A DNA stretch of 64,000 bases from Dyadobacter crusticola DSM 16708 (lineage in GTDB: Bacteria; Bacteroidota; Bacteroidia; Cytophagales; Spirosomataceae). Position 1 is the stretch's first letter; the number at the start of each line of letters is the position of its first letter. This document shows, piece by piece, positions 37,285 through 46,352 of the stretch. Under the pieces are notes generated by a model. The model was not told where the DNA came from. It ran no database searches and worked only from the letters and a program-made list of their open reading frames with translations. The DNA is taken from assembly GCF_000701505.1 (NCBI RefSeq), contig NZ_JNJB01000005.1, forward strand, positions 372,001 through 436,000. The letters run 5' to 3'. A program made the position numbers and the translations under genes.

Positions 37285-38634
37285 TTATTCTTCTGATTCT
37301 TCTTCTTTATTATGATTTACGACTAACAACTTATCAATTCTGCTGCGATCCATATCCACTACCTCAAACTCGAAGTTGCGCCAGCTGAACCTCTCACCTG
37401 TGCTCGGAATATTTTTGAGAATATGGAGCACAAATCCGCCCAGAGTGTTAAATCCAACCAGCTCTCTACGGTCAGGTTCGGGAAGATTAATGTTGAAATA
37501 CTGAATAAAATCGTCAAAAGGTAACTGTGCGTCAATCAGAAAACTTCCGTCGTCGCGTTTCACAATTTCGGATGCTTCTTCGATATCTTCGGAGATGTCG
37601 CCGACCAGCGCGTCCATAATGTCGTGCATTGTTAAAATCCCCAGCATACCTCCATATTCATCGACGATGATACCAAAGTAAACGCGCTGCTGCTTGAACT
37701 TCTCCAAAGCCTGGTAAGCGCGGTTGCTTTCCGGCAGGTAAACAGGGTCGCGCACGATTGTATTCAATGTGGCCAGTTGAGATTCAATGTCAGTCGCAAT
37801 CAGATCTTTAACATATACCAACCCGACCACATCGTCGACAGTATCCCGGCAAACCGGATAAATGGAATGGCGGCTTTCGAAGATCTTGGCTTTATTTTCT
37901 TCTACAGTATCTTCCAGATCGAGCCAGACAATTTCCTGCCTATTGGTCATCAGCGAAGTAACTTTGCGATCCCCGAGCTGAAATACGTTGTGCACGATCT
38001 CCTGCTCGATTTCTTCGAACACCCCGCCGGAAGTTCCTTCCTGGATCAGGCTCTTGATCTCCTCTTCCGTAACCGCATTTTCACTTTGCCGGATATTCAG
38101 CACCTTGATGATGAGGTCGCTCGAAATTCCCAGTAATGCAATAAATGGCGCAGTAATCTTGGAAAGCAGGTTCATGGGAGTAGCCATGAACTTCGAAATC
38201 GCCTCGGGATTTGACATTCCGATACGCTTAGGTACCAACTCGCCCAATACCAGCGAGAGATAAGTGATAAACACCAGCACACTTCCAACTGCCAGCGAGT
38301 GGCTGTAAGCTTGCAGGTAAGGCACATTGTTGATCATGCGCTCGAAGTCAGCGGTGATATTGTCTCCACTGTACATACCCGTCAGAAGTCCGATCAGCGT
38401 AATGCCGATCTGAACTGTTGATAAAAACCGGGTTGGTGAGTTGGCTAGATTTAATGCCGCCTTTGCAGTGGCATCGCCACCTTTGGCAGCAGCTTCTAAT
38501 CGGGACTTGCGGGAAGATACAAGTGCGATCTCGGACATGGAGAAGATACCATTGAGAAGCACAAGTAGTAAAATTATCAGTAGTTCCAAGAACTGTGTAT
38601 TTGATATGGTTACAAATTTATCAATAATAATCAC
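37285..38634 (-). CDS. CNNM/CorC-type hemolysin-like membrane protein with CBS domains
   Basis: 449 residues from a GTG at 38634; no ATG is available before the first membrane helix. An N-terminal DUF21/CNNM membrane domain (about 12-190, about four helices, with NGIFSMSEIALVSSRKSRLE) is followed by a CBS pair (about 220-345) and a C-terminal CorC_HlyC domain. Such proteins are implicated in Mg2+/Co2+ efflux and sometimes annotated as hemolysins; true haemolysis is doubtful. First gene of a likely two-gene operon with pyrE. It is divergent from the Nudix gene across 56 bp. Confidence 0.92.
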   Translation of the reverse strand: MIIIDKFVTISNTQFLELLIILLLVLLNGIFSMSEIALVSSRKSRLEAAAKGGDATAKAALNLANSPTRFLSTVQIGITLIGLLTGMYSGDNITADFERMINNVPYLQAYSHSLAVGSVLVFITYLSLVLGELVPKRIGMSNPEAISKFMATPMNLLSKITAPFIALLGISSDLIIKVLNIRQSENAVTEEEIKSLIQEGTSGGVFEEIEQEIVHNVFQLGDRKVTSLMTNRQEIVWLDLEDTVEENKAKIFESRHSIYPVCRDTVDDVVGLVYVKDLIATDIESQLATLNTIVRDPVYLPESNRAYQALEKFKQQRVYFGIIVDEYGGMLGILTMHDIMDALVGDISEDIEEASEIVKRDDGSFLIDAQLPFDDFIQYFNINLPEPDRRELVGFNTLGGFVLHILKNIPSTGERFSWRNFEFEVVDMDRSRIDKLLVVNHNKEEESEE

Positions 38635-38656
38635 TGTCTAAACTAAACAGTTTACT

Positions 38657-38664
38657 TAATTTTG
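38657..38664 (+). promoter_or_regulatory. -7 element TAATTTTG upstream of the Nudix gene
   Basis: Exact TAnnTTTG, 26 bp before the ATG at 38691 in the short 56-bp divergent interval with the CorC-like gene. No clear -33 TTTG. Confidence 0.5.
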
Positions 38665-38690
38665 ACGGTGATTCACGTACCATTTGAAAA

Positions 38691-39383
38691 ATGACCATTT
38701 TTTTTGACGACCGTCCATTCAAAATTGTACGGACCAATCAGCTCTCCCCGGAAACATCCCAATTTGATCAGATCGTGGATTTGCGGCTGGAAAAATTGCA
38801 GAAGAGCATGTTTACCGGACATACTCTGTTCCTTAATGCAACCGCAACCACAGTTCTGCAAGTAGTTCAGCTGCTGGAAAAGGAGTTTCCGCGGCAAATG
38901 CTCTCGATTACAATGGCTACAAAAGAAAAAGCCGACATCGAGGAAAAGATCAAAGGCCAGTACAAAGTGATCAAGGCGGCCGGCGGTGTGGTGGTAAAAG
39001 ACGGAAAATGGCTGTTTATGTACCGCCGGAAAAAGTGGGACCTGCCCAAAGGAAAGCTCGATAAGGGAGAAGATTCAAGGACAGCCGCTATTCGCGAAAT
39101 AGAAGAAGAGACTGGCGTAAAATCAATTATCAAATCAAAAATCTGCACTACCTGGCATACCTATACTCTTAATAACAACCGCATTCTGAAACGTACGAAA
39201 TGGTACCTGTGCGACAGTATCGACGATTCTAAAATGAAGCCGCAGGCAGAAGAGCAGATAGAAAAGCTGGACTGGTACTCCCCTGAGGACGCGAAGCCGC
39301 TCCTGATCAACTCTTACAGCTCGATCCGGTTTGTCCTCGACAGTCTGAATAAAATGCGCAGCGTAAAAAAATCAGGGAAGTAA
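38691..39383 (+). CDS. Nudix hydrolase with N-terminal extension
   Basis: 230 residues. About 90 N-terminal residues without a recognised motif precede the Nudix domain, whose box reads GKLDKGEDSRTAAIREIEEETGV, matching GX5EX7REUXEEXGU apart from a conservative position. YRRKKWDLPKGK precedes it, as in diadenosine polyphosphate hydrolase-like enzymes. The N-terminal part resembles no catalytic domain I know. Likely hydrolyses a nucleoside diphosphate derivative. It ends 1 bp from the convergent coaD gene. Confidence 0.9.
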   Translation: MTIFFDDRPFKIVRTNQLSPETSQFDQIVDLRLEKLQKSMFTGHTLFLNATATTVLQVVQLLEKEFPRQMLSITMATKEKADIEEKIKGQYKVIKAAGGVVVKDGKWLFMYRRKKWDLPKGKLDKGEDSRTAAIREIEEETGVKSIIKSKICTTWHTYTLNNNRILKRTKWYLCDSIDDSKMKPQAEEQIEKLDWYSPEDAKPLLINSYSSIRFVLDSLNKMRSVKKSGK

Positions 39384-39384
39384 A

Positions 39385-39867
39385 TCAAATCTGAGAATTG
39401 ATCTGGTTCAGTTCTGAGAGCGAGTATGGCAGGAAATTATCTACTTCCTGCCCATATCTGTGCAAGTCGCGGATAATACTGGAACTGATCGGCGCCAGAG
39501 CGGGCGAAGTGATCAGGAAAACGGTTTCAATCTCTTCATACAAATACCTGTTCACCTGCGAAATGCCATTTTCGTATTCAAAATCGGTGGTATTTCGCAG
39601 GCCGCGCAGCAGGAATGTTGCACCTAATTCCCGGGCGGTATGCGCGGTAAGGTCGTCGTAGGTGATCACCTTTACATTCGGGTAGGAAGCGAAGGTTTTC
39701 TCAATCATTTCCTTCATCACGTCGAGTGGGAAGTATCTCTTCTTCGTCGCATTGTTACCAATACCGATCACGACCTGGTCAAAGAGCCGCAGACCTCTCA
39801 GAACGATGTCCTCGTGTCCTCTCGTAAATGGATCAAAAGAACCGGGAAACAATGCAATGCGCTCCAT
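39385..39867 (-). CDS. coaD: Phosphopantetheine adenylyltransferase
   Basis: 160 residues, normal size. Nucleotidyltransferase motifs: FPGSFDPFTRGHEDIV (TxGH) at the N terminus, KKRYFPLDVM, and the C-terminal SSSIIRDL loop of the ISSSxVR type. It carries out the fourth step of coenzyme A synthesis, forming dephospho-CoA from 4'-phosphopantetheine and ATP. The gene is 18 bp downstream of the DUF3822 gene, a neighbourhood common in Bacteroidota. Confidence 0.96.
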   Translation of the reverse strand: MERIALFPGSFDPFTRGHEDIVLRGLRLFDQVVIGIGNNATKKRYFPLDVMKEMIEKTFASYPNVKVITYDDLTAHTARELGATFLLRGLRNTTDFEYENGISQVNRYLYEEIETVFLITSPALAPISSSIIRDLHRYGQEVDNFLPYSLSELNQINSQI

Positions 39868-39885
39868 AAGTGATAGTTATAAGCC

Positions 39886-40791
39886 CTAAGATGAGACAAG
39901 ATAGGTATTAAATAGACCAAAATACCTGTGACCCGGCACTTCGGCGCACTGGCTGTTATACTTCAATGTAGTTGGTCGCCCTCCTATTTGCAAGCCGGGC
40001 AGAAAATGCGAAAGCTCCTGATATGCATCGGCGGTGGCAGAAATGTCGCCGTAACAGAGCACTTTTACTTCCTCAGGCTCGTAGCCAAGCTGGCCTAATG
40101 TAAAAAGAACAATGTAAGCCATTTCATGTACCTCTTTGAACCTAAACCGGTTGCACAAAATCAGCTGCTGACTTTCGGTGACTGTGATCGTAAATTGATC
40201 TTTCTCAAAATAAAGCGAAACAATCCTGATTTCCTGGTGTTCCAGGTGGCTCACCAATGCACCAATCACGAGCGGACTGGTAAAATGATAAAACGAAAGG
40301 TGCGACGATCTAAAATGGTTCAGGATCCATTCATGCCAGCTTTGCCGCATTGAAAACACGGTATGCGCATGAACCAGCGGCAACTCGTGATGGAGTACAA
40401 TATCCTGCTTCAAAGGTGCATTTCCGGCTGAAAAAGATAGGTAACCGGCTGCATGCTGTTCGTCGAAAAGTAAATTGGGGACCAAACTGAAAAGTCCGGA
40501 ATTAACAGAAATACGGACTGAATTCCAGGCGCTGGAAGACCATAGTAAATGTCCTGTAAATACTCTTTTTACCTTTTCGAAAAGCTCCTCCTGCGTAAGT
40601 GTCTGGTCAAGCGCATAGTCTTCCAGCCAGACGCATTCCATATTTTCTTCCTTGACAATGCAAAAACGAATCTGCTGATCGCCGAACTCGATGCAAAGTG
40701 TACTGGAAGGAATATTAGCCGGGTCAAAGGTCTGATCACCTACGAGTAAGGTAGGGATGATTTCAATGACCTGGTTTTCAGTATTTGCCAC
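39886..40791 (-). CDS. DUF3822-family protein
   Basis: 301 residues, no signal peptide or membrane segment. The IEFGDQQIRFCIVKE start and the repeated short strand-helix units fit the Bacteroidota-specific DUF3822 family, thought to have an actin/hexokinase-like ATPase fold, but no canonical phosphate motif is clear. DUF3822 genes are typically found next to coaD, as here (18 bp). Function unknown. It follows the second Nudix gene by 37 bp on the same strand. Family call rests on recall and context and is less certain than the neighbours. Confidence 0.65.
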   Translation of the reverse strand: MANTENQVIEIIPTLLVGDQTFDPANIPSSTLCIEFGDQQIRFCIVKEENMECVWLEDYALDQTLTQEELFEKVKRVFTGHLLWSSSAWNSVRISVNSGLFSLVPNLLFDEQHAAGYLSFSAGNAPLKQDIVLHHELPLVHAHTVFSMRQSWHEWILNHFRSSHLSFYHFTSPLVIGALVSHLEHQEIRIVSLYFEKDQFTITVTESQQLILCNRFRFKEVHEMAYIVLFTLGQLGYEPEEVKVLCYGDISATADAYQELSHFLPGLQIGGRPTTLKYNSQCAEVPGHRYFGLFNTYLVSS

Positions 40792-40828
40792 AATAAATGG
40801 GAGTAATTGCTTTTAACGACATTCACGT

Positions 40829-41320
40829 CTAAGCAGCGGGAATGTATTTATCTATTTCAAAAATGTCCTGCAAAGAATTCAGGTTTGAGAAAAGCCTGTG
40901 AACCTGTGTGGTTTTCAACTTCCTGATTTCCTCTAATGAAAGGAACGCCACATCCTCGATAATCTGTCCACCTGCCGAAAGTTCCGGATCAATGCCCCGG
41001 GAGATTTGTCCCTGAATTTGCAGGATCTCGAAAAACAACTCGATTGCGTGGAGTGGCGTTTGAATGTGCTCGTTTACAAAAAGTAACCGGCCTATCTCTG
41101 CTTCCAAGCCCGTTTCCTCAGCTATTTCCCTGACCAATGCATCTGGCGCTTTCTCGCCAAACTGAACACCACCACCAGGCGGACTCCAGAACGGTTCGTC
41201 GGCGCCGTAAAGCTGGTGACGCACCAGCAGAATGCGTTCATTTTGAATGCAAATACCGCAAGCCCGAACCCGCACGCGTCCACCAAATACCTCGGCTATT
41301 TCTGTCGCTACCCTTTGCAA
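40829..41320 (-). CDS. Nudix hydrolase, probable TTG start
   Basis: 163 residues. The Nudix box is GGGVQFGEKAPDALVREIAE-ETGL (GX5EX7REUXEEXGU). N-terminal strand RACGICIQNERILLVRH precedes it, typical of ADP-ribose or 8-oxo-dGTP pyrophosphatase-like enzymes; substrate uncertain. No ATG or GTG lies between the promoter and the conserved strand; TTG at 41320 is the only credible start. The frame is open about 35 codons further upstream but crosses a good promoter (41338-41368), so I use the TTG. Leader would be about 11 nt. First gene before DUF3822 and coaD. Confidence 0.82.
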   Translation of the reverse strand: MQRVATEIAEVFGGRVRVRACGICIQNERILLVRHQLYGADEPFWSPPGGGVQFGEKAPDALVREIAEETGLEAEIGRLLFVNEHIQTPLHAIELFFEILQIQGQISRGIDPELSAGGQIIEDVAFLSLEEIRKLKTTQVHRLFSNLNSLQDIFEIDKYIPAA

Positions 41321-41337
41321 AGCCTGTTTTTGAAGAA

Positions 41338-41368
41338 CAAATATAACTATCCCGACATATTTGGCAAG
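41338..41368 (-). promoter_or_regulatory. Promoter for the Nudix-DUF3822-coaD operon
   Basis: Minus strand CTTG (41365-41368), 19-nt spacer, TATATTTG (41338-41345), an exact -7 match. Same box pair as at the tetR gene. It decides the start of the Nudix gene, since transcription would begin near 41331. Confidence 0.65.
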
Positions 41369-41439
41369 ATATAGTTCACCCTCCGGAATGACTGTCCGTA
41401 CTGAATTGCAAAGATTGCCAATTTGTATTCAGATCATTT

Positions 41440-41880
41440 TCAGGAATAAGGACTGCCCGAAATGTAGCTTTCGAGCGTGCTGATATGCTCCTTTTGCTCG
41501 TGGATAATAGCGGATACAATGTCATTGATTGAGATAATGCCGACCAATGTACCGTTTTGATTGACAGGCAAATGGCGGATATGTTTGTCAGACATGATCT
41601 GCATACATTCCTCGATCTTGTCAAGGGTTTCCACCGTAATAACCTTGCTTGTCATTACTTCCCTGATCAAAGTGTCGCGCGACGCCCTGCCTTGCAGGAT
41701 CACCTTTCTTGCATAATCCCTTTCAGAAAAAATCCCTATCAGTTCTTCATCTTCCAGTACCAAAACTGCACCAATGTTTTTTGCGGCCATGAGTTCGAGC
41801 GCCTCAAACACCGTATTGTCTTGCGTAACCGACCAAATCGCATTGACAGGCTTGTTGCCCATTACATGTTGTACTAGCAT
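41440..41880 (-). CDS. Stand-alone CBS-pair protein
   Basis: 146 residues consisting of two CBS domains: residues about 5-60 (AIWSVTQDNTVFEALELMAA, GIFSERDYARKVIL) and about 75-130 (VITVETLDKIEECMQIM, IRHLPVNQNGTLVGIISINDIV). No other domain. CBS pairs bind adenosyl ligands such as AMP, ATP or SAM and regulate partners. The ISxxD adenosyl-binding positions occur as GIFSERD and GIISIND. Partner gene not evident; on the same strand but separated by its own gap from the Nudix gene. Confidence 0.92.
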   Translation of the reverse strand: MLVQHVMGNKPVNAIWSVTQDNTVFEALELMAAKNIGAVLVLEDEELIGIFSERDYARKVILQGRASRDTLIREVMTSKVITVETLDKIEECMQIMSDKHIRHLPVNQNGTLVGIISINDIVSAIIHEQKEHISTLESYISGSPYS

Positions 41881-41962
41881 AGATGTTTAGGTTTGGAGTT
41901 GTGAGGTAAAAGGGATTTCAATATAGACAAATGGCCTGTTAAAATCCAACTAATTCTGAGTA

Positions 41963-41970
41963 TATTTTTG
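41963..41970 (+). promoter_or_regulatory. -7 element TATTTTTG upstream of the RecD-like helicase gene
   Basis: Exact TAnnTTTG. The in-frame TTG start at 41968 lies inside this element, which argues for translation from the ATG at 42022. No clear -33 TTTG. Confidence 0.45.
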
Positions 41971-42021
41971 TTACAGAAGAGGCATTTTGATATTGTTCAA
42001 GGTTCCGCTAGATTCGTCTCC

Positions 42022-43449
42022 ATGGATACCGATAAAATGCTGCCTTCCCAGCTGCTACGAAAAAAATTCCCTTTCAGACCTACCGAGGGCCAGTTGCGCT
42101 TCTTTGAGCAAGCCAACGATTTCCTGGTTGAGGAAAAAGGACTGGAACGTTACCGGGATTGCTTTTTGCTGAAAGGTTATGCAGGAACCGGTAAGACTAC
42201 CATTATTAGTACGCTGATTAAAGTGCTGAAAAACTTTGGCTACAAATCCGTTCTGCTTGCACCGACAGGCCGGGCGGCAAAGGTTATGTCGGGCTACTCG
42301 GACAAGATCGCATTGACCATCCACAAGAAAATCTACAAGCAGACCGCAGACGCATACTCGGGCACGCTGACGTTCCAGCGGCAGAAGAACTACCATGACA
42401 ACACGCTTTTCATCGTGGATGAGGCCTCGATGATCACCAATGAAGCTGATTTTGGAAGCCGCAGCCTCCTGGCCGATCTGGTCGACTTCGTTTTTGAAAA
42501 TCCCGGAAATAAGCTGATGCTGGTAGGTGACGTGGCGCAGCTGCCGCCTGTGGGTAAAGAATTAAGTCCGGCACTGGACAGGGAGTATCTTGAAAAAACA
42601 TACTATATGTCTGTTTTTCAGGAAGAACTGAAGGAGGTAATGCGCCAGGACGAGCAATCGGGCATTCTCTACAATGCGACTTTACTTCGCGAACAGCTCG
42701 CATCAGAAAAGCCCGAGATACAAATTACCACGCGCTCTTTCCAGGATGTTTACAAAATGACAGGCGAGCGGCTGGAAGAAGGATTGCGTTATGCGTACGA
42801 TAAATACGGACAGGAAAACGCGATCATCCTGACGCGGTCCAACAAATCGGCTGTGCAGTACAATGAGTTCATACGGAGAGTGATCAACTTTTCGGAAGAA
42901 GAACTCGACGCAGGCGACCGGCTGATGGTAGTGCGTAATAACTACAATATCCTGGACGAAGATTCACCTGCCGGGTTCATCGCGAATGGCGATTTTGTGG
43001 AACTGCTGAAAATAAGGAAAACGCAGGAAATACATGGATTCAGGTTCGCCGACGTGACTTTGCGACTTACGGATTACGAAAAACAGCCGGAATTTGACGC
43101 CAAAATTTTCCTCGACACGCTGCATTCATCTTCCCCGTCAATGTCCTCGGAAGATAACCGCAAGCTGTACGACAGTGTGCAGCAGGATTATATGGATATT
43201 AAATCCAATAAAGAAAGACTGGAAGCATTGCGTAAAGATCCTTTTCTGAATGCATTGCAGGTCAAATTCGCCTACGCGCTTACTTGCCACAAAGCCCAGG
43301 GCGGTCAATGGAGTTCCGTCTTCGTAGACCAGGGTTATTTACCTCAGGAGCAGATTAATGCAGAATTTATCCGGTGGCTTTACACTGCCATTACGAGGGC
43401 TACGGATGAAGTTTTCCTGATGAACTTTCATCCGCATTTCTTTCGCTAG
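42022..43449 (+). CDS. RecD2/Dda-like ATP-dependent helicase
   Basis: 475 residues from the ATG at 42022. SF1B helicase: Walker A LKGYAGTGKTTIIS near residue 55, Walker B VDEASMI, motif III with LMLVGDVAQLPPVG, and a C-terminal UvrD_C_2 part with TCHKAQGGQWSSVFVD and RWLYTAITRATDEV (motif VI). This compact form lacks the N-terminal helix-hairpin domain of RecD2 and any RecBC partner. Probably a 5'-3' DNA helicase in repair or recombination. It ends 7 bp before the end of the convergent Sua5-type gene. Confidence 0.92.
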   Translation: MDTDKMLPSQLLRKKFPFRPTEGQLRFFEQANDFLVEEKGLERYRDCFLLKGYAGTGKTTIISTLIKVLKNFGYKSVLLAPTGRAAKVMSGYSDKIALTIHKKIYKQTADAYSGTLTFQRQKNYHDNTLFIVDEASMITNEADFGSRSLLADLVDFVFENPGNKLMLVGDVAQLPPVGKELSPALDREYLEKTYYMSVFQEELKEVMRQDEQSGILYNATLLREQLASEKPEIQITTRSFQDVYKMTGERLEEGLRYAYDKYGQENAIILTRSNKSAVQYNEFIRRVINFSEEELDAGDRLMVVRNNYNILDEDSPAGFIANGDFVELLKIRKTQEIHGFRFADVTLRLTDYEKQPEFDAKIFLDTLHSSSPSMSSEDNRKLYDSVQQDYMDIKSNKERLEALRKDPFLNALQVKFAYALTCHKAQGGQWSSVFVDQGYLPQEQINAEFIRWLYTAITRATDEVFLMNFHPHFFR

Positions 43450-43456
43450 TACTCCC

Positions 43457-44413
43457 CTACTCTTGCGTTGCGGCCCGCTTTAGTCTATCGTTGACCGCCA
43501 GTCCAAGCCCGGTCATCGGTACCCATTCTGCGACTATCGCTTTTGCATCGGACTTATCCAGCTCGCGCAAGTAAGCAAAAAGATTGTGCGCAGCTTCGCG
43601 CAGATCGCCCGTTTCGCTAAGGACAAACTGGTATTTCCTATCAATATTTTCCAGATAATGGTCAAAAAGCAGGTAGCCCATTCCTGTTGGATTAACAGAA
43701 TGCATTTCATCCCGCGTCAACATTCGCAGTGACTTCCGCGGCGAATAGTGGCTTTTAAGCATCCCCGGCGCTTTTGGGTTGGAGGAGGAAACAGCAGTGA
43801 GCCGCACTTTTCCTGCTATCTCCTCAATCTCGCGCACATCAAGACCGCCTAACCTGAAAACAACTACTTCACCATCCTCAAAACCAACGATCGTTGACTC
43901 GATCCCTACCTCACAATCACCGCCATCGAGAATGTAAGGTATCTTATCGCCGAGTTGTGCATTGACGTGTCCGGCGGCTGTGGGACTAATATAGCCGAAA
44001 GGATTAGCGCTCGGAGCGGCAAGCGGGAAATCAACTAGGCTCAACAGCTCCAGCAATATGGGGTGACGGGGAATGCGCACGGCCACGGTGTCCAGCCCAG
44101 AGGTTACCAGATCAGGTATATTGTTCTTTTTCGGGAGCAGCAAAGTCAGCGGGCCGGGCCAGAAACGTTCAGCCAGCGCCCGGGCAGCAGATGGAAATTC
44201 TGCAACAAAACTGCTTGCCTTTGCAATCGAATCTGTATGAATAATTAAAGGATCGAATGCGGGTCGGTTTTTGGTCTCAAAGATGGAAAGGACAGCTTTT
44301 TCATTCAGCGCATTGCCTGCGAGCCCATATACCGTTTCAGTTGGTATACCTACCAGTTCTCCTTTAATCAAAAACTCTTTTGCAACCAGTATATCTTTTC
44401 CGATCTCAGCCAA
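43457..44413 (-). CDS. L-threonylcarbamoyladenylate synthase (Sua5/YwlC type)
   Basis: 318 residues. The YrdC-like core (about 1-205) contains GIPTETVYGLAGNA, KNRPAFDPLIIH, RFWPGPLTLLLP, VAVRIPRHP and SANPFGYISPT. A C-terminal Sua5 domain (about 220-318; SPGMLKSHYSPRK-like KAPGMLKSHYSPRK is present) distinguishes it from the short TsaC form. It forms threonylcarbamoyl-AMP from threonine, bicarbonate and ATP for t6A37 modification of ANN-decoding tRNAs. A minus-strand TATTTTTG -7 element lies at 44436-44443, just upstream. Confidence 0.94.
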   Translation of the reverse strand: MAEIGKDILVAKEFLIKGELVGIPTETVYGLAGNALNEKAVLSIFETKNRPAFDPLIIHTDSIAKASSFVAEFPSAARALAERFWPGPLTLLLPKKNNIPDLVTSGLDTVAVRIPRHPILLELLSLVDFPLAAPSANPFGYISPTAAGHVNAQLGDKIPYILDGGDCEVGIESTIVGFEDGEVVVFRLGGLDVREIEEIAGKVRLTAVSSSNPKAPGMLKSHYSPRKSLRMLTRDEMHSVNPTGMGYLLFDHYLENIDRKYQFVLSETGDLREAAHNLFAYLRELDKSDAKAIVAEWVPMTGLGLAVNDRLKRAATQE

Positions 44414-44435
44414 TGGAGTATCCCGTTTTTTGGTG

Positions 44436-44443
44436 CAAAAATA
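44436..44443 (-). promoter_or_regulatory. -7 element of the Sua5-type gene
   Basis: CAAAAATA on the plus strand reads TATTTTTG on the minus strand, an exact TAnnTTTG. The ATG at 44413 would be about 15 nt after the transcription start. No TTTG at the -33 position. Confidence 0.5.
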
Positions 44444-44583
44444 CTTGCCTGGCCATTAAATCCGGCACTATCCCATTTAGATTCTTTTTAAATAACCTTG
44501 AATATTGAAGCCGACAGCGGCTCTTATTTAAACGGTGTTTATATTTATTGATCAAAAAATACTATCTAAATAACCCTTTACCT

Positions 44584-46323
44584 ATGTTTCAAATCAAAGA
44601 ACAACCTACCGTTTTTGATGTATGCATTGTGGGCTCCGGAGCAGGAGGTGGAATGGCAGCCTATCAACTTGCAAAAGCGGGCGCGAAGGTTGCACTTTTA
44701 GAAGCTGGCGGATATTTTGACCCAGCTGATCCTAAATACATTACACAATTAAAGTGGCCTTATGAGTCACCTCGCCGCGGTGCTAGCAACCACCGCCCGT
44801 TCGGTGATTTCGACGCAGCCTGGGGTGGCTGGGAAATTGAAGGGGAACCCTATACCCGCAAGAATGGTACCCAATTTGACTGGTTCCGGTCGCGCATGTT
44901 AGGTGGCCGTACTAACCACTGGGGACGGATTTCACTGCGTTTCGGTCCAAAAGATTTTAAAAGAAAAAGCATCGACGGATTAGGCGATGACTGGCCGATC
45001 AGCTACGATGACGTGAAACCATATTACGACCAGGTTGATAAGCTGATCGGGGTTTTTGGTACAGTTGAAAACATGGATAACGAGCCGGACGGGATCTTTC
45101 TTCCTCCGCCCAAACCACGTTTGCACGAGCTTTTCATCAAACAAGCAGGTAAAAAGGTAAATGTACCTGTTATACCTTCCCGCCTCTCGATCCTGACCAA
45201 ACCGATCAATGATCAGCGCGGGGTTTGTTTTTACTGCAGCCAGTGCTCGCGCGCCTGCCAGGCTTATGCTGACTTTTCATCGTCTTCCGTACTTTGTATT
45301 CCTGCGGTCAAAACCGGAAACGTGACGCTGATCAACAATGCAATGTGCCGCGAAGTGCTTACCGACCCTACAACCGGACTCGCTACTGGCGTTTCCTATG
45401 TGGACAGAGAGAAGCTTACCGAGCATACCATAAAAGCGAAAGTAGTTGTACTTGCAGCCAGCGCAGCTGAATCTGCAAGATTGCTGCTGAACTCGAAGTC
45501 GGAGCGCCACCCTAATGGACTTGCAAATTCAAGCGGCGTAGTTGGCCGGTACCTGCACGATTCAACAGGCGCATCTCGCGGCGCATTCCTACCACACTTA
45601 ATGGACAGAAAACGCTACAATGAAGATGGCGTTGGCGGAATGCACGTTTATACACCCTGGTGGCTGGACAACAAAAAACTGGATTTCCCAAGAGGTTACC
45701 ACATTGAATACGGCGGCGGAATGGGAATGCCGAGCTACGGTTTCGGTTCCGGAATTGAGAACTTGAATGGGAAGTACCCGACTGCTGCGGGCGTAACGAA
45801 GCCGGCCGGCGGCTACGGTTCTTCACTGAAAGAAGATTACCGTCGTTTTTACGGAGCAAACATCGGAATGGCTGGTCGCGGCGAAGCTGTTCCTGATTTT
45901 AACAACTATGCCGAGATCGATCCTACGGTTGTTGATAAATACGGTATCCCTGTTTTGCGCTTTCACTACAAATGGTCTGACTACGAGATCAAGCAGGCGA
46001 AGCACATGCACGATACCTTCGAAGAGTTGATTCATGCACTGGGTGGTGTGGCAAACGGTGTGAAGCCGGGAGCGGATACTAACTACGGACTTGCTGCGCC
46101 GGGCCGCATTATCCACGAAGTGGGTACCGTACGTATGGGCGACGATCCGAAAACGTCCGCGCTCAATAAGTTCTCACAGGCGCACGATGCGAAAAACGTA
46201 TTCGTAGTTGACGGAGGTTCTTTCGTTTCCCAGGCTGACAAAAACCCAACCTGGACTATCCTCGCATTGTCATGGAGAGCTTCCGATTACATTATCGATC
46301 AGGTAAAACAGAAAAATATTTAA
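44584..46323 (+). CDS. GMC-family FAD dehydrogenase with Cys cluster (probable Fe-S site)
   Basis: 579 residues from the ATG at 44584 (a TTG at 44548 is possible). No signal peptide of its own. Rossmann motif VCIVGSGAGGGMAAYQLAKAG at the N terminus, a second block LGGRTNHWGR at 107-115, IIHEVGTVRMG with the likely catalytic His, and a C-terminal NPTWTILALSWRASDYI. Between these, C215-x2-C218-x2-C221-x3-C225 forms a cluster comparable to the 3Fe-4S hinge of the Burkholderia FAD-glucose dehydrogenase alpha subunit. Probable alcohol, sugar or gluconate oxidation at the periplasmic face, exported with the Tat-type small subunit encoded 29 bp downstream. Substrate unknown; acceptor subunit missing. 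Confidence 0.9.
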   Translation: MFQIKEQPTVFDVCIVGSGAGGGMAAYQLAKAGAKVALLEAGGYFDPADPKYITQLKWPYESPRRGASNHRPFGDFDAAWGGWEIEGEPYTRKNGTQFDWFRSRMLGGRTNHWGRISLRFGPKDFKRKSIDGLGDDWPISYDDVKPYYDQVDKLIGVFGTVENMDNEPDGIFLPPPKPRLHELFIKQAGKKVNVPVIPSRLSILTKPINDQRGVCFYCSQCSRACQAYADFSSSSVLCIPAVKTGNVTLINNAMCREVLTDPTTGLATGVSYVDREKLTEHTIKAKVVVLAASAAESARLLLNSKSERHPNGLANSSGVVGRYLHDSTGASRGAFLPHLMDRKRYNEDGVGGMHVYTPWWLDNKKLDFPRGYHIEYGGGMGMPSYGFGSGIENLNGKYPTAAGVTKPAGGYGSSLKEDYRRFYGANIGMAGRGEAVPDFNNYAEIDPTVVDKYGIPVLRFHYKWSDYEIKQAKHMHDTFEELIHALGGVANGVKPGADTNYGLAAPGRIIHEVGTVRMGDDPKTSALNKFSQAHDAKNVFVVDGGSFVSQADKNPTWTILALSWRASDYIIDQVKQKNI

Positions 46324-46352
46324 TTGTTTGAACAAAGTTTCAAATCAGATAT

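Noticed and set aside
37285..38634. Haemolysin toxin
   Set aside because: CNNM-CBS-CorC architecture indicates a transporter or regulator; the haemolysin label is historical.
41321..41425. N-terminal extension of the Nudix protein up to a TGA near 41425
   Set aside because: Open frame but without ATG, GTG or TTG start and crossed by a consensus promoter at 41338-41368.
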